Translations under genes and position numbers: made by a program
Assembly: GCF_023101765.2 (NCBI RefSeq)
Contig: NC_064217.1
Coordinates: 11,009,788 to 11,073,787, forward strand
Length of the DNA stretch: 64,000 nucleotides
Direction of reading: 5' to 3'
From: Spodoptera frugiperda
Lineage: Eukaryota; Arthropoda; Insecta; Lepidoptera; Noctuidae
Shown: positions 47,469 to 60,899 of the stretch, in pieces
Numbering within the stretch: the first letter of the stretch is position 1
How the letters are laid out: each line of letters opens with the position of its first letter
Notes under the pieces: generated by a model
Told to the model about the DNA's origin: nothing
Database searches by the model: none
What the model saw: the letters and a program-made list of their open reading frames with translations, nothing else

Positions 47469-50400
47469 AGGGTTTGACCTCACTAACAAAATAGGGATGT
47501 AACCCTTTAGGGAATACCACCAACATTATGTTATCATTAGCAGAAAATTGTATTCTGTAGTAAAGTTTTCCTTACCTAAAATCCTATTAACTATACAATG
47601 GTAAAAATAAAATTGTTTACGAAAACTAATCATCAGTCCTTGACAGTCCTCTGCTGGGCTTAAAATCTCCTCTTCGTAAGAGGATTTCTTTTATTTTCTC
47701 CACGTTCGGCAGAAGGGTTGGAGATCTTGTGTGCTCCTCAAGTAAAATCACGCCTTGAAATCTTGATAATTATCTGAAGAAATCTACTTGAATTACATAG
47801 GTATCTCCTATATACCGTAATTTCTAAAAAGTATCCAATCACCCAAGTGAGCTCTTACCCTGTCTGTGTACCAAATTTCATCAAAATCCATTCAGTAGCA
47901 GCGTGATTGACGGAAAATATGTAAACATCCCAACAAACAAACTTTTACATTTATTAGTGGTCACACTAATCAAATAATAAACGTTTGTATCGTTTACTAC
48001 GGACGTATCAGTTAAGAGCTAAGAGTGATGAGATGACATTAACGTTTAGATTTATTCTTGAATTTGATTGGCTACGAGACCTGCTACGTGTGCAATCATA
48101 AAGAAAAACTAGTCTCCTAATAATGCTCAAAGATGTTAACGACTCCAAACAAAAATGCGATTAATTCTAACAAAATCCCGTTATGTATCCACTTTATATT
48201 CTGAATGTTTATTCCGATAATATTTACTGTTATATTTACATAGATCTCGATATAAATAAGTTCACGGTCATTTCTAGCATATAACATAAAGGAAATAGAA
48301 TGTTAGTGTACTAAGTAATTTTGTTAGTTTGTAACTTTGTTTGTTTGTCGTAGAGAGACAAAAACTAAAATATATTTTTTCTACAAACTTTTCTAAACAA
48401 CTTTCTATTCTTCGCTTATATTTAACTAAGCACTATTTACGTAGTTCTAAGGGAGTTTCTTATGGTATAACCAGTAAACGAACAGATGAACCAGGAATCG
48501 GGGATTGGGAAGATTAGGAAGGGAGGTAATTGGGCCTCCGGTAACCTCACTCACACAACGGAACACAACGCAAGGGTTGTTGTGCAAAGGAGTAGCTACT
48601 AATTGTAAATCATATAATTTTCTTATGATAAAGCGGCATTGCTGTCTTTCTTAAACTTTGTTCGAAATGAGGACAACTTCGCTTTGGTATCAAACTTTGG
48701 TGTGAATTTCCTCAGAAAACGTATCCATCGTTGCAAACACTAAAAGCTCCAATGAACAGGGCCCTTGACCTTTATAAAATTATTGCATTTTTAGGTAGTA
48801 GCAAGTTTCTGCGCAAATATAACAGCAATTTCTTTCTCGTGTCTAATTAAATAATAAACTAATCTGCTGCCTAGAATATGGCATTTATACGACAGTAACT
48901 AAAAACTGTAAGATCATTCATAGAACAGAATCCACTAAAATCTATTTCGCAAATAATATATTAAAGAAGAAAGAATCAATATATTAAAGAAGGGCCAAAT
49001 TAAAAGTACCCTTAACCGACGAGCATGCATGTAAAGACTGTTGATGAAGCGAAAGAGGTATGTAAGATTCGTAGCAATTGGCGTTCCATTGTCTCTGCCT
49101 ACCACCATGGGAGACAGGCGTGAGGTTATGTATGTATTTCACAATTGTTTACTGAAAAAGAAAATTCTTACGGGAACGTGGAAAACTGAGACTCTCGCGA
49201 AGCAATCCGTGAGAAAATTGCAAGTTTGTTGAACTATACACGTAGTCACGTACCTAGTCAGTATTGTAGGTTTTACTAACGTAGTACCTAGATGTTAGGT
49301 TTTCTTTAGACTATAAATTATGTTCAAATATCACTAAACATCTAAATATACTTTAAATTAATGGATTTTTGTTGTGGACTTTTCCATTTAGGAATGATCA
49401 ATAACTATGACGAGTTTATTTTACGTTCTTAGTTTTTGATTCAAAAAGTTTTAACTTTTTAGTACTATTATTCGGGCTATATATTATTATAACTTTCCGA
49501 TTATTAGATATAGGATATGTTTTTCCATTAAGCTACCTGGCGTCCTTACTACCATTGGCACCCTACCGGGTGCACACCCAACTTGTTTAGGCATAAGATC
49601 TATAATGTTTACTAACGAAATTCTGAGCGATCTAACACTTACATACTTCTTGAAATCTTAAATGAAACAGCGTAGTGTTTATTTAATATACAATCACATT
49701 TGGCTACCCCGTTCTATATCATCCTCTGGTTCTTACTAGCATTCCGGATCCAGCATCATCCAGCAGAAAGCACTCGGCTAGCAAAAGGGACACAATTTTT
49801 CGCAAAAGGCACTTTAAGTCGTCAGACAAATAAACGAAAATACTAAAATCATTGAGGTAACCATTAGGAATGACAACAAAAAGGGTTATTTGAACTCCTG
49901 ACCTCTTTATGAATTTAAAATTGCATATAATTTAAGCTGAAACTGAATCCCAAATGCTGATAAGGCTATTTGCATGCGATCCGTCTGCCGCTCGTTGTTA
50001 AGTGAAGTACACTGACAACAGTCGACTTGCAGTTACCGAATGCAGGAGTTGCATACAAAACAGTACTTAATCTCGGCCTGATCGCCTGTTTAAGAGGTTT
50101 ATAGGAACACTGAACGTGTGTCAGTGCTTAGATCTTTATTATGGTAGGCTTACGACGAAGTATATTTTATAGAAAAATAAATTAATTACAAATGTGGTTT
50201 TTAATTGCAAAGTCTTTAGAATTTATTAATGAGATGAAAATATGCTACTGGTTTAGGTAATTACGGCAATTCGGGGTGATTCCATTCTGGTTCTACCAGT
50301 ATGTCTACGGATATGAATGACTGAGTAACAAACAAACAGATATTATATGTTAATTATCTCTTAGTTAGTCTCTTTGAAGTCTGAAAAGACATTCATTAAT

Positions 50401-50635
50401 GATAATAGTTGATACAGAAAATAGTAGCTTCAATAAAAAAACGTAGTAACGAAAACGTATTTCATTATAACAATATATTCTAAATGGTCTATCACCCTCT
50501 TCAGACCCTACATTCACCTTTCAAACCACGATTATATTGTTTAAGTAACAAAGTATAAGGACATCTTTTAGATACGTCACTGCAGAGGTGCCAACTGAAA
50601 ATAAGCGTTAGGTGCTAAATGCGCCTGGCATAGAG
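47469..50635. other. non-coding, with repeat fragments
   Basis: Contains a LINE-tail fragment at 47855-47965 (ACCAAATTTCATCAAAATCC), a minus copy of the GAGGTTACCGG family at 48471-48585 and a minus copy of the CGCCAATTGCTACGAAT family at 49050-49135. Otherwise AT-rich. The open frame at 49041-49232 lies on the repeat. Confidence 0.5.
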
Positions 50636-50929
50636 TGCTTTTCTACCAGAGATGTGCTATGTAGCTATGCTACGAAGATGTAATGAAAATAAAACTATGT
50701 GACCGTGTCCACTGATACTAAGCTAAGTAGCTGTGCGACGAAGATGTGCAGCTCGAGTAAGCGATGTATCGATAGTAGGGAAGCCATCCATAGCACGCAT
50801 ATTTCCATATAAAAAACATAGCTTAGCTGAGTCTGTTTCCGTGCTGAGCTATGTGTACTAATGAATTCTATTGGTGGAAGCCAAACGCATCCACAGCAAC
50901 GTAGAATAGCACATCTGTGGTGGAAAAGT
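50636..50929. mobile_element. MITE, second full copy of the 63526 family
   Basis: The left end TGCTTTTCTACCAGAGATGT pairs with the right end ACATCTGTGGTGGAAAAGTA. Inside, CGATAGTAGGGAAGCCATCC and ACATAGCTTAGCTGAG match the other copies. It is about 294 bp with no coding capacity. Confidence 0.8.
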
Positions 50930-52520
50930 ACCTATCCTTAAACTTGAAGTGAACGAAAACAGATTTACGAAAGGGATTTACAAAAGGGGATGTTGTAGTA
51001 ATACTTATCGATAGGGGACCGTCCTTAGACTGACCTTAGAAAGGGCAGGTGCCATCTCTTGTTTGTTTATATGGGGCGGGAATCAAAAGGCGCTACCCTT
51101 AGGACTAGTTAGTACATTCTTCTAGTTTCCTACATTATTAAAAGTGATGGTATTATTTAATTAGTAAGCCTTCTTACCTAAAAGAATGTCAAAATGTATT
51201 TTTATTGTTGTTAGTTTACTAGTCTTACGGTATCATCTACGCGTGATGAATGGAAAAAGTAACCTATAGGTATCGGTTGTGTCAGTTCATCTTCCTGAGT
51301 ATCCAAACACCGAAATTATGAACAAATGATAGGTAGAATATTGATACTTGATATTTTTCTCATCAATTGTTTCATGTTTCTGCTAAACAATTTGAATTTG
51401 ATAGTTTTTTGGGTACGTGTTATTTATATATTTTTCTTTATGATTATTATAATTATTTTATGATACATTATTAAATATTAGAACCTAATTCCATGTCTAA
51501 TGACGCCTATAAAAGTTTTCCTCGTATGGGACAAACATAAAGTTCCCACAAACAGTATCTGATAAACTCATTACGCTTCACGAAGTATTTCAACACGTCG
51601 CAATCGTCTCGTGACGTCAACTCGAACGATCTATGGAAATCAAAGACAAATCTTCTATATCAGAACATGCGTTAGTTCCCTCAATTTCCTTTATTGTGTG
51701 TATTGAATTAATGGCGTTATAAAACGTATCGTGAACGTGTGTAACAACCTGTGTGTTTATATAAATACCCGTCGCATGCCTCGTGGGCTTACAGCCTAAC
51801 CTTGCGTACATCGCCCCATTCCACCAAGTTGGCCGATAGATGGCGCTGCTTGTACCGAAAAGTTTTACAATCCGCGACAGTTTTCAGGTTACGTCAGTAA
51901 TCACGTTTTGACACATTTTTCGCTTATATAAAGTATTTTTAAACTCATATTATTTGCGAAATCGTAGTTTTAAACACATTAAACACGTATTTCGGTATGG
52001 AAATTAACACGAATTTGATATTAAAGTTGATTTAGTTTGTTATGTTCGTGTTATCTTATCTGTTATATAGATACACATAGCTATTATATATTCAATTATT
52101 CAATATTGAAATGCGCAATTTCTTGTAATGTCACGTTACGTACAGCGCCGTAGTGTACACTATATTTACATATAGGTGCCGTCTAATGCGCATTACACAA
52201 TGGAACAACGTCATACCTAATTAGATTACCGTTTAATTACATTCAATCTTAACAAATGCCCCTCATTGGTATTCGGTAAAAGGGTTAGACATGACGTCAG
52301 CATCAACTCTCTCGTTTTGTACTTTTCAAACAATTTATTATTGAAGAAAAATGCTGGAACGTCAGCAAGTAAGACCACAATAACTACGATGTACGCGAGG
52401 TCGATGAAATCGTTATACCGGGTCAAGACAGATTAGATTAACACGCTAAATTGAGAAATATACGTTTAACTCGTCGTAGACACAGCTACGACAGCTAAAA
52501 ATAATATTAAAACTCATATT
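50930..52520. other. non-coding, with a CTCF-like motif
   Basis: CCGATAGATGGCGCTGC at 51834-51850 fits the conserved core of insect and vertebrate CTCF sites. The remainder is AT-rich. Minus open frames at 51617-51811 and 52226-52426 are unsupported. Confidence 0.4.
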
Positions 52521-52900
52521 ACAATCGGCATCAACACAGAACGCGAATATAAACCGTAGAAGGATGTTCCATTAAAAATAATGCATCATAAATAAGGTCC
52601 TCAAATGAATATCTGTCGACAAAAGGAACATACAAAATGGCCGCCACAAATAAGCCGCGTAGCGTTTCTGAAAGCGTCTGTCTACGGATGTTTGCGTCTC
52701 TTTCTGCCGCCTCGTCTACGTAGCTGTGCGATAGGGATGGAGATAGTACCCCGTGGGGCCTCGTGTCAAGGTGACGTACCCTTGCGCGCGCGTTGCTAAA
52801 CTTGCGCAGGCGACGAGGTTGTTCCAGTTTGCGAATTTGTTTTATAGCTGACGGTTTTTTATTAATTGCCATTTGTATTCAGCTTGCTTGATGAATGGTC
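52521..52900 (-). promoter_or_regulatory. GC-richer island, possible promoter with a short minus-strand first exon
   Basis: The sequence is clearly richer in GC and CpG than its surroundings (ACGTACCCTTGCGCGCGCGT at 52774). On the minus strand, ATG at 52872 opens 31 codons (MAINKKPSAIKQIRKLEQPR then a basic tail) ending exactly at a good donor, AGG|GTACGT, at 52780/52779. I do not recognise the peptide and could not find a second exon. AAAATGGCCGCC at 52635 resembles promoter motifs of housekeeping genes. Confidence 0.25.
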
Positions 52901-53584
52901 ACTGAAATAGTTTTTGTAGGAAGCGTTTCGATAGTCCTTTGTGTTTTTAGAATAGATTTTAATTAATTCGTATTCCTGAACTTCAATTAACTATCAGAAT
53001 ATATCAAACTATGCTTGAATATAAGTATATTAATGTCCACGACTCGTATATTCACATAATGATAGAATCGATATTTATTCCAACCTACATCATTGCTTTG
53101 TTTATTGTTTACTTGTAACAAACCTTTGTTTGCTGTCATCGGTTATAAGCCATCGGACGTTACACTCGTAAACATTACGAAATGACATTCATTTTGTGTT
53201 ATTGGATTCAATATAATATTTACTTAGACGAAACGTTATTTTAAGTTATAATTTCGTAGCTAATCATTAACAGTAGAACAATTTAAATGTAACAATGCAT
53301 GCAACATTGTTTGTAACTTTTAGTTACATAATCCCGGACTCATTATGTCCTAGAACTGTGTCTGGCCACCGTACCAGCATCCCCCAATAAATCGGTGATC
53401 TAACTGCGATCCCCAAGTCACCTGCCGATCATTGGGATTATAGCAAATCCCCCTTCCTTCATTACGATGCAACTGACGCTTGTCGTTCAGCTTGACTGAC
53501 TTAGGGGAGGCCTTAATTCAGTCAGTGGACGTCTTCTGACTGATGGTTATAATGATAAGTAATATTTTTAGTTTGATTACAAAA

Positions 53585-53604
53585 GCGTGAGGTTAACCTC
53601 ACGC
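53585..53604. repeat. perfect 20-bp palindrome
   Basis: GCGTGAGGTTAACCTCACGC. It begins a diverged copy of the CGCCAATTGCTACGAAT repeat (about 53595-53680). Confidence 0.8.
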
Positions 53605-53680
53605 CTTTTTCTCCGTGGGGTTAGATAAAGTCAGAAACGCCAATTACTAACACGCAATTTCTTTAATCACATTTAACTTT

Positions 53681-54828
53681 CATTTAAATGTGGGGTTCTT
53701 GTCTTAAATTTTGAAATAAGTATTACCTGAAATCTTAGGAACACTATTGCAATAATTTGAAGAGTCAGATAGATGAGGGTCATGAGGGTTTCATAATTTT
53801 GTACCAAGAAGCATATACCCATTACCTGAATAACATTTCATGTAAATATTGGTTACATGCACAAACAATGCAATGTAATAATGTATTTGGTAATAAACAG
53901 TTAATACTAATTAATAAGTTCAGTTTTATCAATTACATAAAATTGTAGCCTATCCGGCTATCGGAAATTTGTTGTGGTGTCGTTTAAATATAATTAGGAA
54001 ACCTGATAAATAGTTACCACTTTTCTGTTTAAAATAAACACATTTAGATTTATAATATATATAGAGTGAAAACATTAATTAACAACTCCATTGATATAAA
54101 CTAGCTATAACTTAATGTTACATAGGTTACTGAAAATACACACATACTGCAAACTATTCATTGTTTTTATAGAAACAATAATGTCATTTTAGTTTTCATA
54201 TGCGTCCAATAAATAATTCCATTAAACTTATATAAAAACTGCGTATAAAGCGAGATAAAAATAACAAAGAAAAGTTTTCTCTTTATCCGACATCGGTTCG
54301 TATATCCATAATGGAAACGTATTGCGTTGCCACTGGCAGAATTCCTAGATCATATTGCTCACATAAATAGGAAATACCAGTTTTGTACATTATTTGCTCT
54401 GCAACCAGGGCGAGGTTACACTAAAAGCGTTTTTATTTTCTCTTTACAAAAGTTTAGTTTGCTTTGAAAAGTCCGGTCGGTGTTTGTGTAGCCCAAATGT
54501 TTATTTGAATCTAGTTTCACATGTTTGGCTTTTCATTTGGAAATCTGTTGATAACTGTTTTGGAAAGATGAGGGTTTTCCACGATAGTTTTTCTTTTTAC
54601 TACGTCTAAATGGGGTGTGGTTGTTTTTCTACTAAAGGGTTGTATTTAGAGCTCATTTGCGCTGCCATAATGTGTGTCGTATTCGGGTAACTTGTTCGTT
54701 TGCAAGTGACTTGGCTGCGACATTCCAAATTATGTGTAAGTGTAGGATTATTTTAAAAGTAAGATATTATTCCTATCAAAACCATTTTCTCTTTTGAAAA
54801 TATTTACTCGTAAAAGTCTCGACCATGT
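53681..54828. other. non-coding, nothing recognised
   Basis: AT-rich. Open frames at 53757-53948 and 54394-54609 have no recognisable features. Confidence 0.5.
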
Positions 54829-54955
54829 TCGGAGCTGCGGACTGCCTAGCGAGATACCATTTTCTCCTGCTCGAATATACTTGCAGTAGGAACTGGGGTG
54901 ACATTTAATCAGTAAGTGTCTGACGGACTGCCTAAAGCGGGAGAAGTTATTATAT
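54829..54955 (+). repeat. dispersed repeat, GGTGGTTTTTAGTCAG family, diverged
   Basis: TCGGAGCTGCGGACTGCCTA, then GCAGTAGGAACTGGGGTGAC, with a partial second GACGGACTGCC. Confidence 0.55.
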
Positions 54956-56017
54956 GGGCTCCGGCTTTTAAAAAACTCTTGACCTTTTCAGTAGAACGGG
55001 GTGGTTTGAACACATACATACAAGTAAACTCACGACTTTTCATAGCATTTCTTTGCTAGAAAATAGTTTCATTTTAATAGTATTTCTTGATATTACTTCA
55101 CTGTTAGAAATATAGTTTTCGTATATGTTGCTGATATGGCTCTCCCACACTATACTATCGTTCATACAAACTGCAACAGCGTTCTTAAATGCATCCCCTA
55201 GTTTCTGCCATTCCAAAGTTCACAGTACGTCATTGGGGTAGGTAATGACTAATAAGGAACTAAGGGACTATTATATAAGTGCTTAAATGATTTAAAGATG
55301 CCTTTAAACTGTTCTAAAGCATAGTTTGTAACAAAAGATAGTTTAATTAATAACCTATCTATACTAAATTAAAACCTCTTGTTGCAAAGGATCTTTTTAG
55401 ATCTTGTATGTTAAACATTAAGCAAATCCTTAGATATCTGAGGTTAATATCCAATATATTTTTTACCCAATATATTGTAAGAACACAAAGATATTTTCTC
55501 AATTAATAAAGCCTACGAGGCAAGAGAAACAACAACAGAAAACTAATATTAATACCTTTAACAAACCACGCAAGTAAAATACTTTAAAGGTTTTCTCTCA
55601 GATCTCGCTATCATTAAATTAATACCGATCCGAGTTTTCTTCACTAGAAAATGTATAACACATTCCACTAGACGTCTCCATACGACCCACGCACACACCC
55701 ACAGCTTACATTTATACTTGCACGCCCACACGCACACGCTTTATTTCTGTCCTACAACTTTTGTTTAACTATTTTGTCAAAGAAAATATTTTTATTACCG
55801 TTATAATATTAGGTTTACTTTGATCAAGGTTCTTAATTAATTTTAGTGGGCTTTTCGTATTAGGTTTTGAGTTTATATTAAGTATTTTATTACAAGGTTT
55901 GGTGTTTTTGTTAAATCTAGGTATAGTTTTATACAGGTTTTATCTCTTTTAAAGTCAGAGGATAAGTAAGAAGCTGAAAGTTTTCTGTACGGCAGCATTT
56001 GTGAAATTGAGGCGTTT
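54956..56017. other. non-coding, nothing recognised
   Basis: AT-rich with ACAC-type simple sequence near 55690-55740. No supported gene. Confidence 0.5.
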
Positions 56018-56235
56018 TTTTGAGATAAGCCGGTAAACGAATTCACGAGGTTACCGGAGGCCCAATTATCACCATTCCCAATTTTCCCAATCTCCGATTT
56101 CCCCAACAACCCTTAAATTCTAAACCCCCGAAAAGGGCGACAACGCACTTGTAACGCCTCTGGTGTTTCGGGTGTCCATGGACGGCGGTAATTACTTACC
56201 ATCAGGTGATCCGTCTACTCGTTTACCAGCTTATA
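56018..56235 (+). repeat. dispersed repeat, GAGGTTACCGGAGGCCCAAT family
   Basis: Starts GAGATAAGCCGGTAAACGAA and ends TACTCGTTTACCAGCTTATA, so its two ends are short inverted repeats of each other. Confidence 0.7.
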
Positions 56236-58184
56236 CGATAAAAATAAAACGTCGCTATAATATAGACTAGGCACAGGACTAAAGCATTCATAACAATACA
56301 CCCTAGGAGACGGCTCCTAATGTTTTATTCAAGAAGTTCCACGATTCCAATTAGCCTGTATCTCAGTTTAATCCATTATCCTGTAAACTGTAATGTAGTT
56401 CTGAGGATTTGGAATTGAGTTAGCTCTCTAGGTGGGCGGAAATGTAGAGGGAAATGGGAGGGATAGAGGGATACCTGCGCCATGGGAAATGCTTTAATTA
56501 AAGCCTTCCTTGTTGTGGTTTTACTATATATTATAAACTGTTTTGAATTATATTGTCCTTTTTTGTTTTATATTCTACTGGTGACCCGCGCCAGTTTCAC
56601 ATGGGTGCAATGGTGATATAGTATGCATGTATTGTACATATAAACTTTCCTCTTGAATATCTCTATCTTTTAAAAAAAACGCATCAAAATCCGTAGCGTA
56701 GTTTTAAAGATTTAAGCATACAAAGGGATATAGGGCAGAGATAGCGACTTTGTTTTATACTATGTACTGATTGAGATGTTTATAAGTCGGAGCTATGTAA
56801 TTTCCGAGAGTAAACTTGTATCAAACCTGTTGACGAATTTTCTGCCTGGCCACTGATAAGGACGAATTTAAAAAGGTGATGGCCAGTCTTCATGAGGTGT
56901 CACCACTTGAAGAAGAAACTTAAAAAAAGACTTTATCCGACTTCGGAAATGGTTGTTCTCAGTTTGACCTGCATGTATGTATGTATGTTTGTGCGCGATT
57001 ATCTCGCGTTTGGTTGAACCGATTTTGATGCGGTTTTCAGCATAGTACTTTTCAGACTTAGGAGAAAGTTTTAGGTACCTTACTTAATCCACATTTACCG
57101 CGGTTCTCTGTTTTTTTAAAAAAGGTTTTAAATTCATCAAGCTTCCAGTTGGTGGTTTTAAAAGCTGTCACGGTCAATATAACGTTAACGTTATACTGTT
57201 ATTGATATTTGGTAAAGGAAGATATTGTTAGGTTAGAAGTTAAAACTCTAACAATTTAATTATAAGTTTGATATTGCCAATACACCTTAAGCAAAACGTG
57301 CTGGCTAATGCTCGTTCCTTCTCCCCATGAGAAGAGGGTTTTGCCTAACAGTAAGACAAGTTTACAAAAGCTTTAATTTTAATTACTAATATTTGAATAT
57401 TACAAAACGGAAAAGTATAATCATCATGACGAAACCTGTTGCACTATTGAAAACAAGCCTCGTCAAAAAGTCTTCTGTCAGCGATTGCGTCTGCTTTCTC
57501 GTGAGATAAAATCAGTCAATCAGAGTCGTATCACTAAAGTTAGCTCATACCCTGTCTGTATACCAAATTTCATCAAAATCCATTCAGTAGTTTCAGCATG
57601 ATTGACAGACAAAGATCCAAACAAACAAACTTTCACATTTATAATATTAGTGTGATTTCAAACTACGTATTTAAAAAACACAAATAATTCCAATAGATAC
57701 TGTTATTTATTTATAGCTTTGTTTTGTGCATAGAATTCAGTTTTTATTTATATAAATATTAACATGTAGAATAGATACTATCGTTAAATCTAATATACAC
57801 ACCCTCACGAACCTAATAAACAGCCTCACAAACTAGGCATAACTAAAAGGTTTAAACAAAACAAGAACCTTAAATAGAGATTTATCCAGCCACTTTACAT
57901 AATCCACTCAGCATAAACCTTAATAACAATTTGAACCGACCTCAAACTGGATAATGTACTTACATTAACCCAACTTGAGGTCATAACACAGTTTACAGCG
58001 GACAGTTAAACACCAGTTAGCTGTAATAGGGGTTAATCTAATTAATAGAGACTAGGATCTGTCTGCCTGTCTGTCCGTATGTGATTAATTGACGTAATTA
58101 TTGTGTAGCTTGCGTTCTAGGGCTTGTATGTATGTACGAGTGATAGTCGATGAATGGATGTTGGTACCTATTTGGTAGTCATTT
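56236..58184. other. non-coding, with LINE-tail fragments
   Basis: Fragments at 56580-56740 (GTGACCCGCGCCAGTTTCAC), 56940-57095 (TTCTCAGTTTGACCTGCATG, paired with 42318) and 57540-57655 (ACCAAATTTCATCAAAATCC, paired with 47855). No gene. Confidence 0.5.
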
Positions 58185-58340
58185 TTTTTAAGGGAGAAAA
58201 ACATCCAATGACTTCTCCCGTCTTGGGTGAGGCGAGAGGGAGTGTCAGACTCTTACTGAGTAAAAACCACCCCATACCTACTACCGCTTTTCGAGCCAGA
58301 GAACGCTAAACCCGCTAGATGGTCCGCAGCTCCGGATTTG
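58185..58340 (-). repeat. dispersed repeat, GGTGGTTTTTAGTCAG family
   Basis: Reverse copy with TGAGGCGAGAGGGAGTGTCA and GACTCTTACTGAGTAAAAAC. Confidence 0.65.
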
Positions 58341-59350
58341 GTGGTGATGGATCCTAATCATCGCTGCAGCTACGATGCTACAAACCGTCCAATACTGAAC
58401 GTGTATATTTTTTTTTTGTATATCTCCAAAGACTACCATTTCGGTCGATCGCAAGTAACCTGCATGTAGTCATAGCGACTCCATTCGACGCGGCTAGTAT
58501 TTACGCATAATACTACAATAAATCTTGTTTACTACATCGTCTGAAGATCACAAAAACAACTTTTGAGTATGAAATCTCTCGTTTGATTCAATTTCTAAGT
58601 TTAAAAACAAAAGGAAATCATTGCTTACTTAAATTTATCTATCTTGCTTAGCTCGAAGAAGGCTGAAAAAATTTCGATATTTAATTTCTTCGCAAGATTA
58701 TTTTAAGATGTTTTTACAAAGCTTTGTAAAAAAAGCTAATGTACGATATTTAGATTTTAACAAATAAACAAACAATATTATAATAACTATCGAGCTTTCC
58801 TCCATTAATTGACAAGAGTAAACCGTGATTTTTAGTTAAATAAAATTCACATTCAAGAGCCACATTCAATATAAACTTTTAACTAATCCACTTACAAATA
58901 AACCCCTAATACAAATCCAAATCGGATACCATCATCCATCTCCGTTTCAACAAACAAAACATGAATCAAAAGATAAACAAAAACAGCAATGTATGTTATC
59001 CTGCCGGTGTAGGGTGAGAGTATTCGTTTAAACGTCCACTTGTCAATAATTAACGCTCCCCACATGATGCCTGTAAGTGGACAGTGTTGCCTCGTAATTT
59101 GATTGCCCGTTTGCCACGTAACTTTAAACGGCGGATGGTAGGGGAAGCGGTGCCACCTACTTGTGTGTATGTCTATGTTGCAGAGGGTGCTTTGTGTTGA
59201 GAGTTGCACAAATATTGTATTTGAAGAGTTTTGTTGATATTGATTTATATGTTTCTTTAGTTTTTTTTTTTGTTTTTTTATAGTGTTTAGTTAATTATGA
59301 AATTTGATGTTGCTTTTGTTATTTATTTTTTTTTACTTACTTTAAATAAA
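58341..59350. other. non-coding, nothing recognised
   Basis: AT-rich. The minus open frame at 58892-59209 has no recognisable protein features. Confidence 0.5.
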
Positions 59351-59541
59351 ACGTTGCCCCACATTAGGATTTTCTCCTGTGTCGTGGGTGCGTTTACAAA
59401 CATACAAGTTCACATACACATGACACCCAGACCCGAAACAACAATTTGTGGATCACACAAAGTGTTGCTCCGTGCGGGAATCGAACCCGCTACCCGTTGC
59501 TCGGCAGCCAGTTGCCCAGCCACCGCACCAACCGTGCAGTC
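59351..59541 (-). repeat. near-complete tRNA-like SINE copy
   Basis: On the minus strand it runs from GACTGCACGGTTGGTGCGGT through the B box GCGGGTTCGATTCCCGCACG to GGGGCAACGTT. It is the best-preserved member in the window. Open frames over it are not protein-coding genes. Confidence 0.85.
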
Positions 59542-60355
59542 AAATGTTATGAAATGGATCTTTTTTTCAAACCCAGATAACTTTTATTTTAAAACATCTA
59601 TCCTAAAATTTACAACGCCTAAAAAAGTCGTTATGCTGTTCAAAATATTTAAATTTAGACCTGTGTAATGCAACATGCAAATAATGATTTTAAGTTTAAG
59701 TTATGAGTTTGAAGTTTAACCTTTACGTAGTTACTTGCAATTACTTGTAACTTCTCTTATAGTCCGAATCCGATTCTGTTTTAGGCAAGATTTTGTTCAA
59801 ATCTTAAAAGTCGTCTTACAGCTTAATGGACATATTAATAAAATATGAATATGACAGTGGTAAACGAACAATAATTTAGTTCATTTTGCCGTGGAAAACT
59901 CATAGTTCACTCATGTGCAAGTGCATCTTGCAAAAACATTCACTAAAGCTATTTAGATCGAAACCTTTGCACTATTCAGATTGAAACCTTTGTCTTATTA
60001 CCAATATTTATAGTTACATCTGCGTTTAATACTAATAACTTACTAGCTAACAGCCTTTTAGCTAAAACATATCGTTAATCAAAATAACCGTGAAATGTAA
60101 AGCTCAAGGATTTACAGCCCGTCTCGTGTGAAGTGTATGACACTCCAGCTAATCTGTGTCAATGTGACAACCCGATTATCTATGGTAATGGCTTTTATTA
60201 GGCCTTCATTGTGCTGTTATGTCCTAGAAATTATAGTTATACATTTGTTATTTAACTATATTAACAAATTGCTAGGGTTGAGTAATGTTTATACTGTTTA
60301 TTGTTTAATATGTTTTAAACCTAAATTATGGGTAAATAAAACTAGCTTTAGGTTT

Positions 60356-60605
60356 GTGGACCAGCAATTTGGACACCCGAAACACAAAAAGCGTTACAAG
60401 GTTTTTTAGATGAGATTATAGAGATAGAGATTAGGAATTTAAGGGTTTTTCGATAATTGGGCATTGGGAAAATAATTGGGCCTCCGGTAACCTCACTCAC
60501 ACAACGATACACAACGCAAGCGTTGTTTCACGTCGGTTTTCAGTGAGGCCGTGGTATCACTCCGATTGAGCCGGCCCATTCGTGCTGAAGCATGACTCTC
60601 CCACA
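60356..60605 (-). repeat. dispersed repeat, GAGGTTACCGGAGGCCCAAT family
   Basis: Reverse copy: ACACCCGAAACACAAAAAGC, GGGCCTCCGGTAACCTCACT, GCGTTGTTTCACGTCGGTTT and CCGGCCCATTCGTGCTGAAG. Confidence 0.7.
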
Positions 60606-60899
60606 ATTAACTGATTTTCTTTTTATTGAGAAAATAGAAGTGGTCACTACATACCTTAAAAAATACGAGTATTGTACACTGGCTATGTTATATTATTATT
60701 TATTATTCTCAACGTCTCCTGGCGATGTTCTAACTAATGAGGAAAAGCAGTTTTCCTGGACATTGGTACATGGGACGTAGAAATATATAGCACGTTTATT
60801 TATTTACTTATTTTCCGCAATCAGTATTAACTAGTTGTATGTACTGCTTTCGTTAATATGGAATCAAATTTTATGCCTTTATTCTGTGGATAAAAACGT

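Noticed and set aside
53585..53612. Palindrome followed by T-run that looks like a bacterial terminator
   Set aside because: The host is a eukaryote and the sequence lies in a dispersed repeat.
59297..59668. 123-codon open frame across the SINE at 59351-59541
   Set aside because: It reads through a reverse SINE copy; the PETTICGS and RAGIEPATR-type peptides are standard SINE translations.
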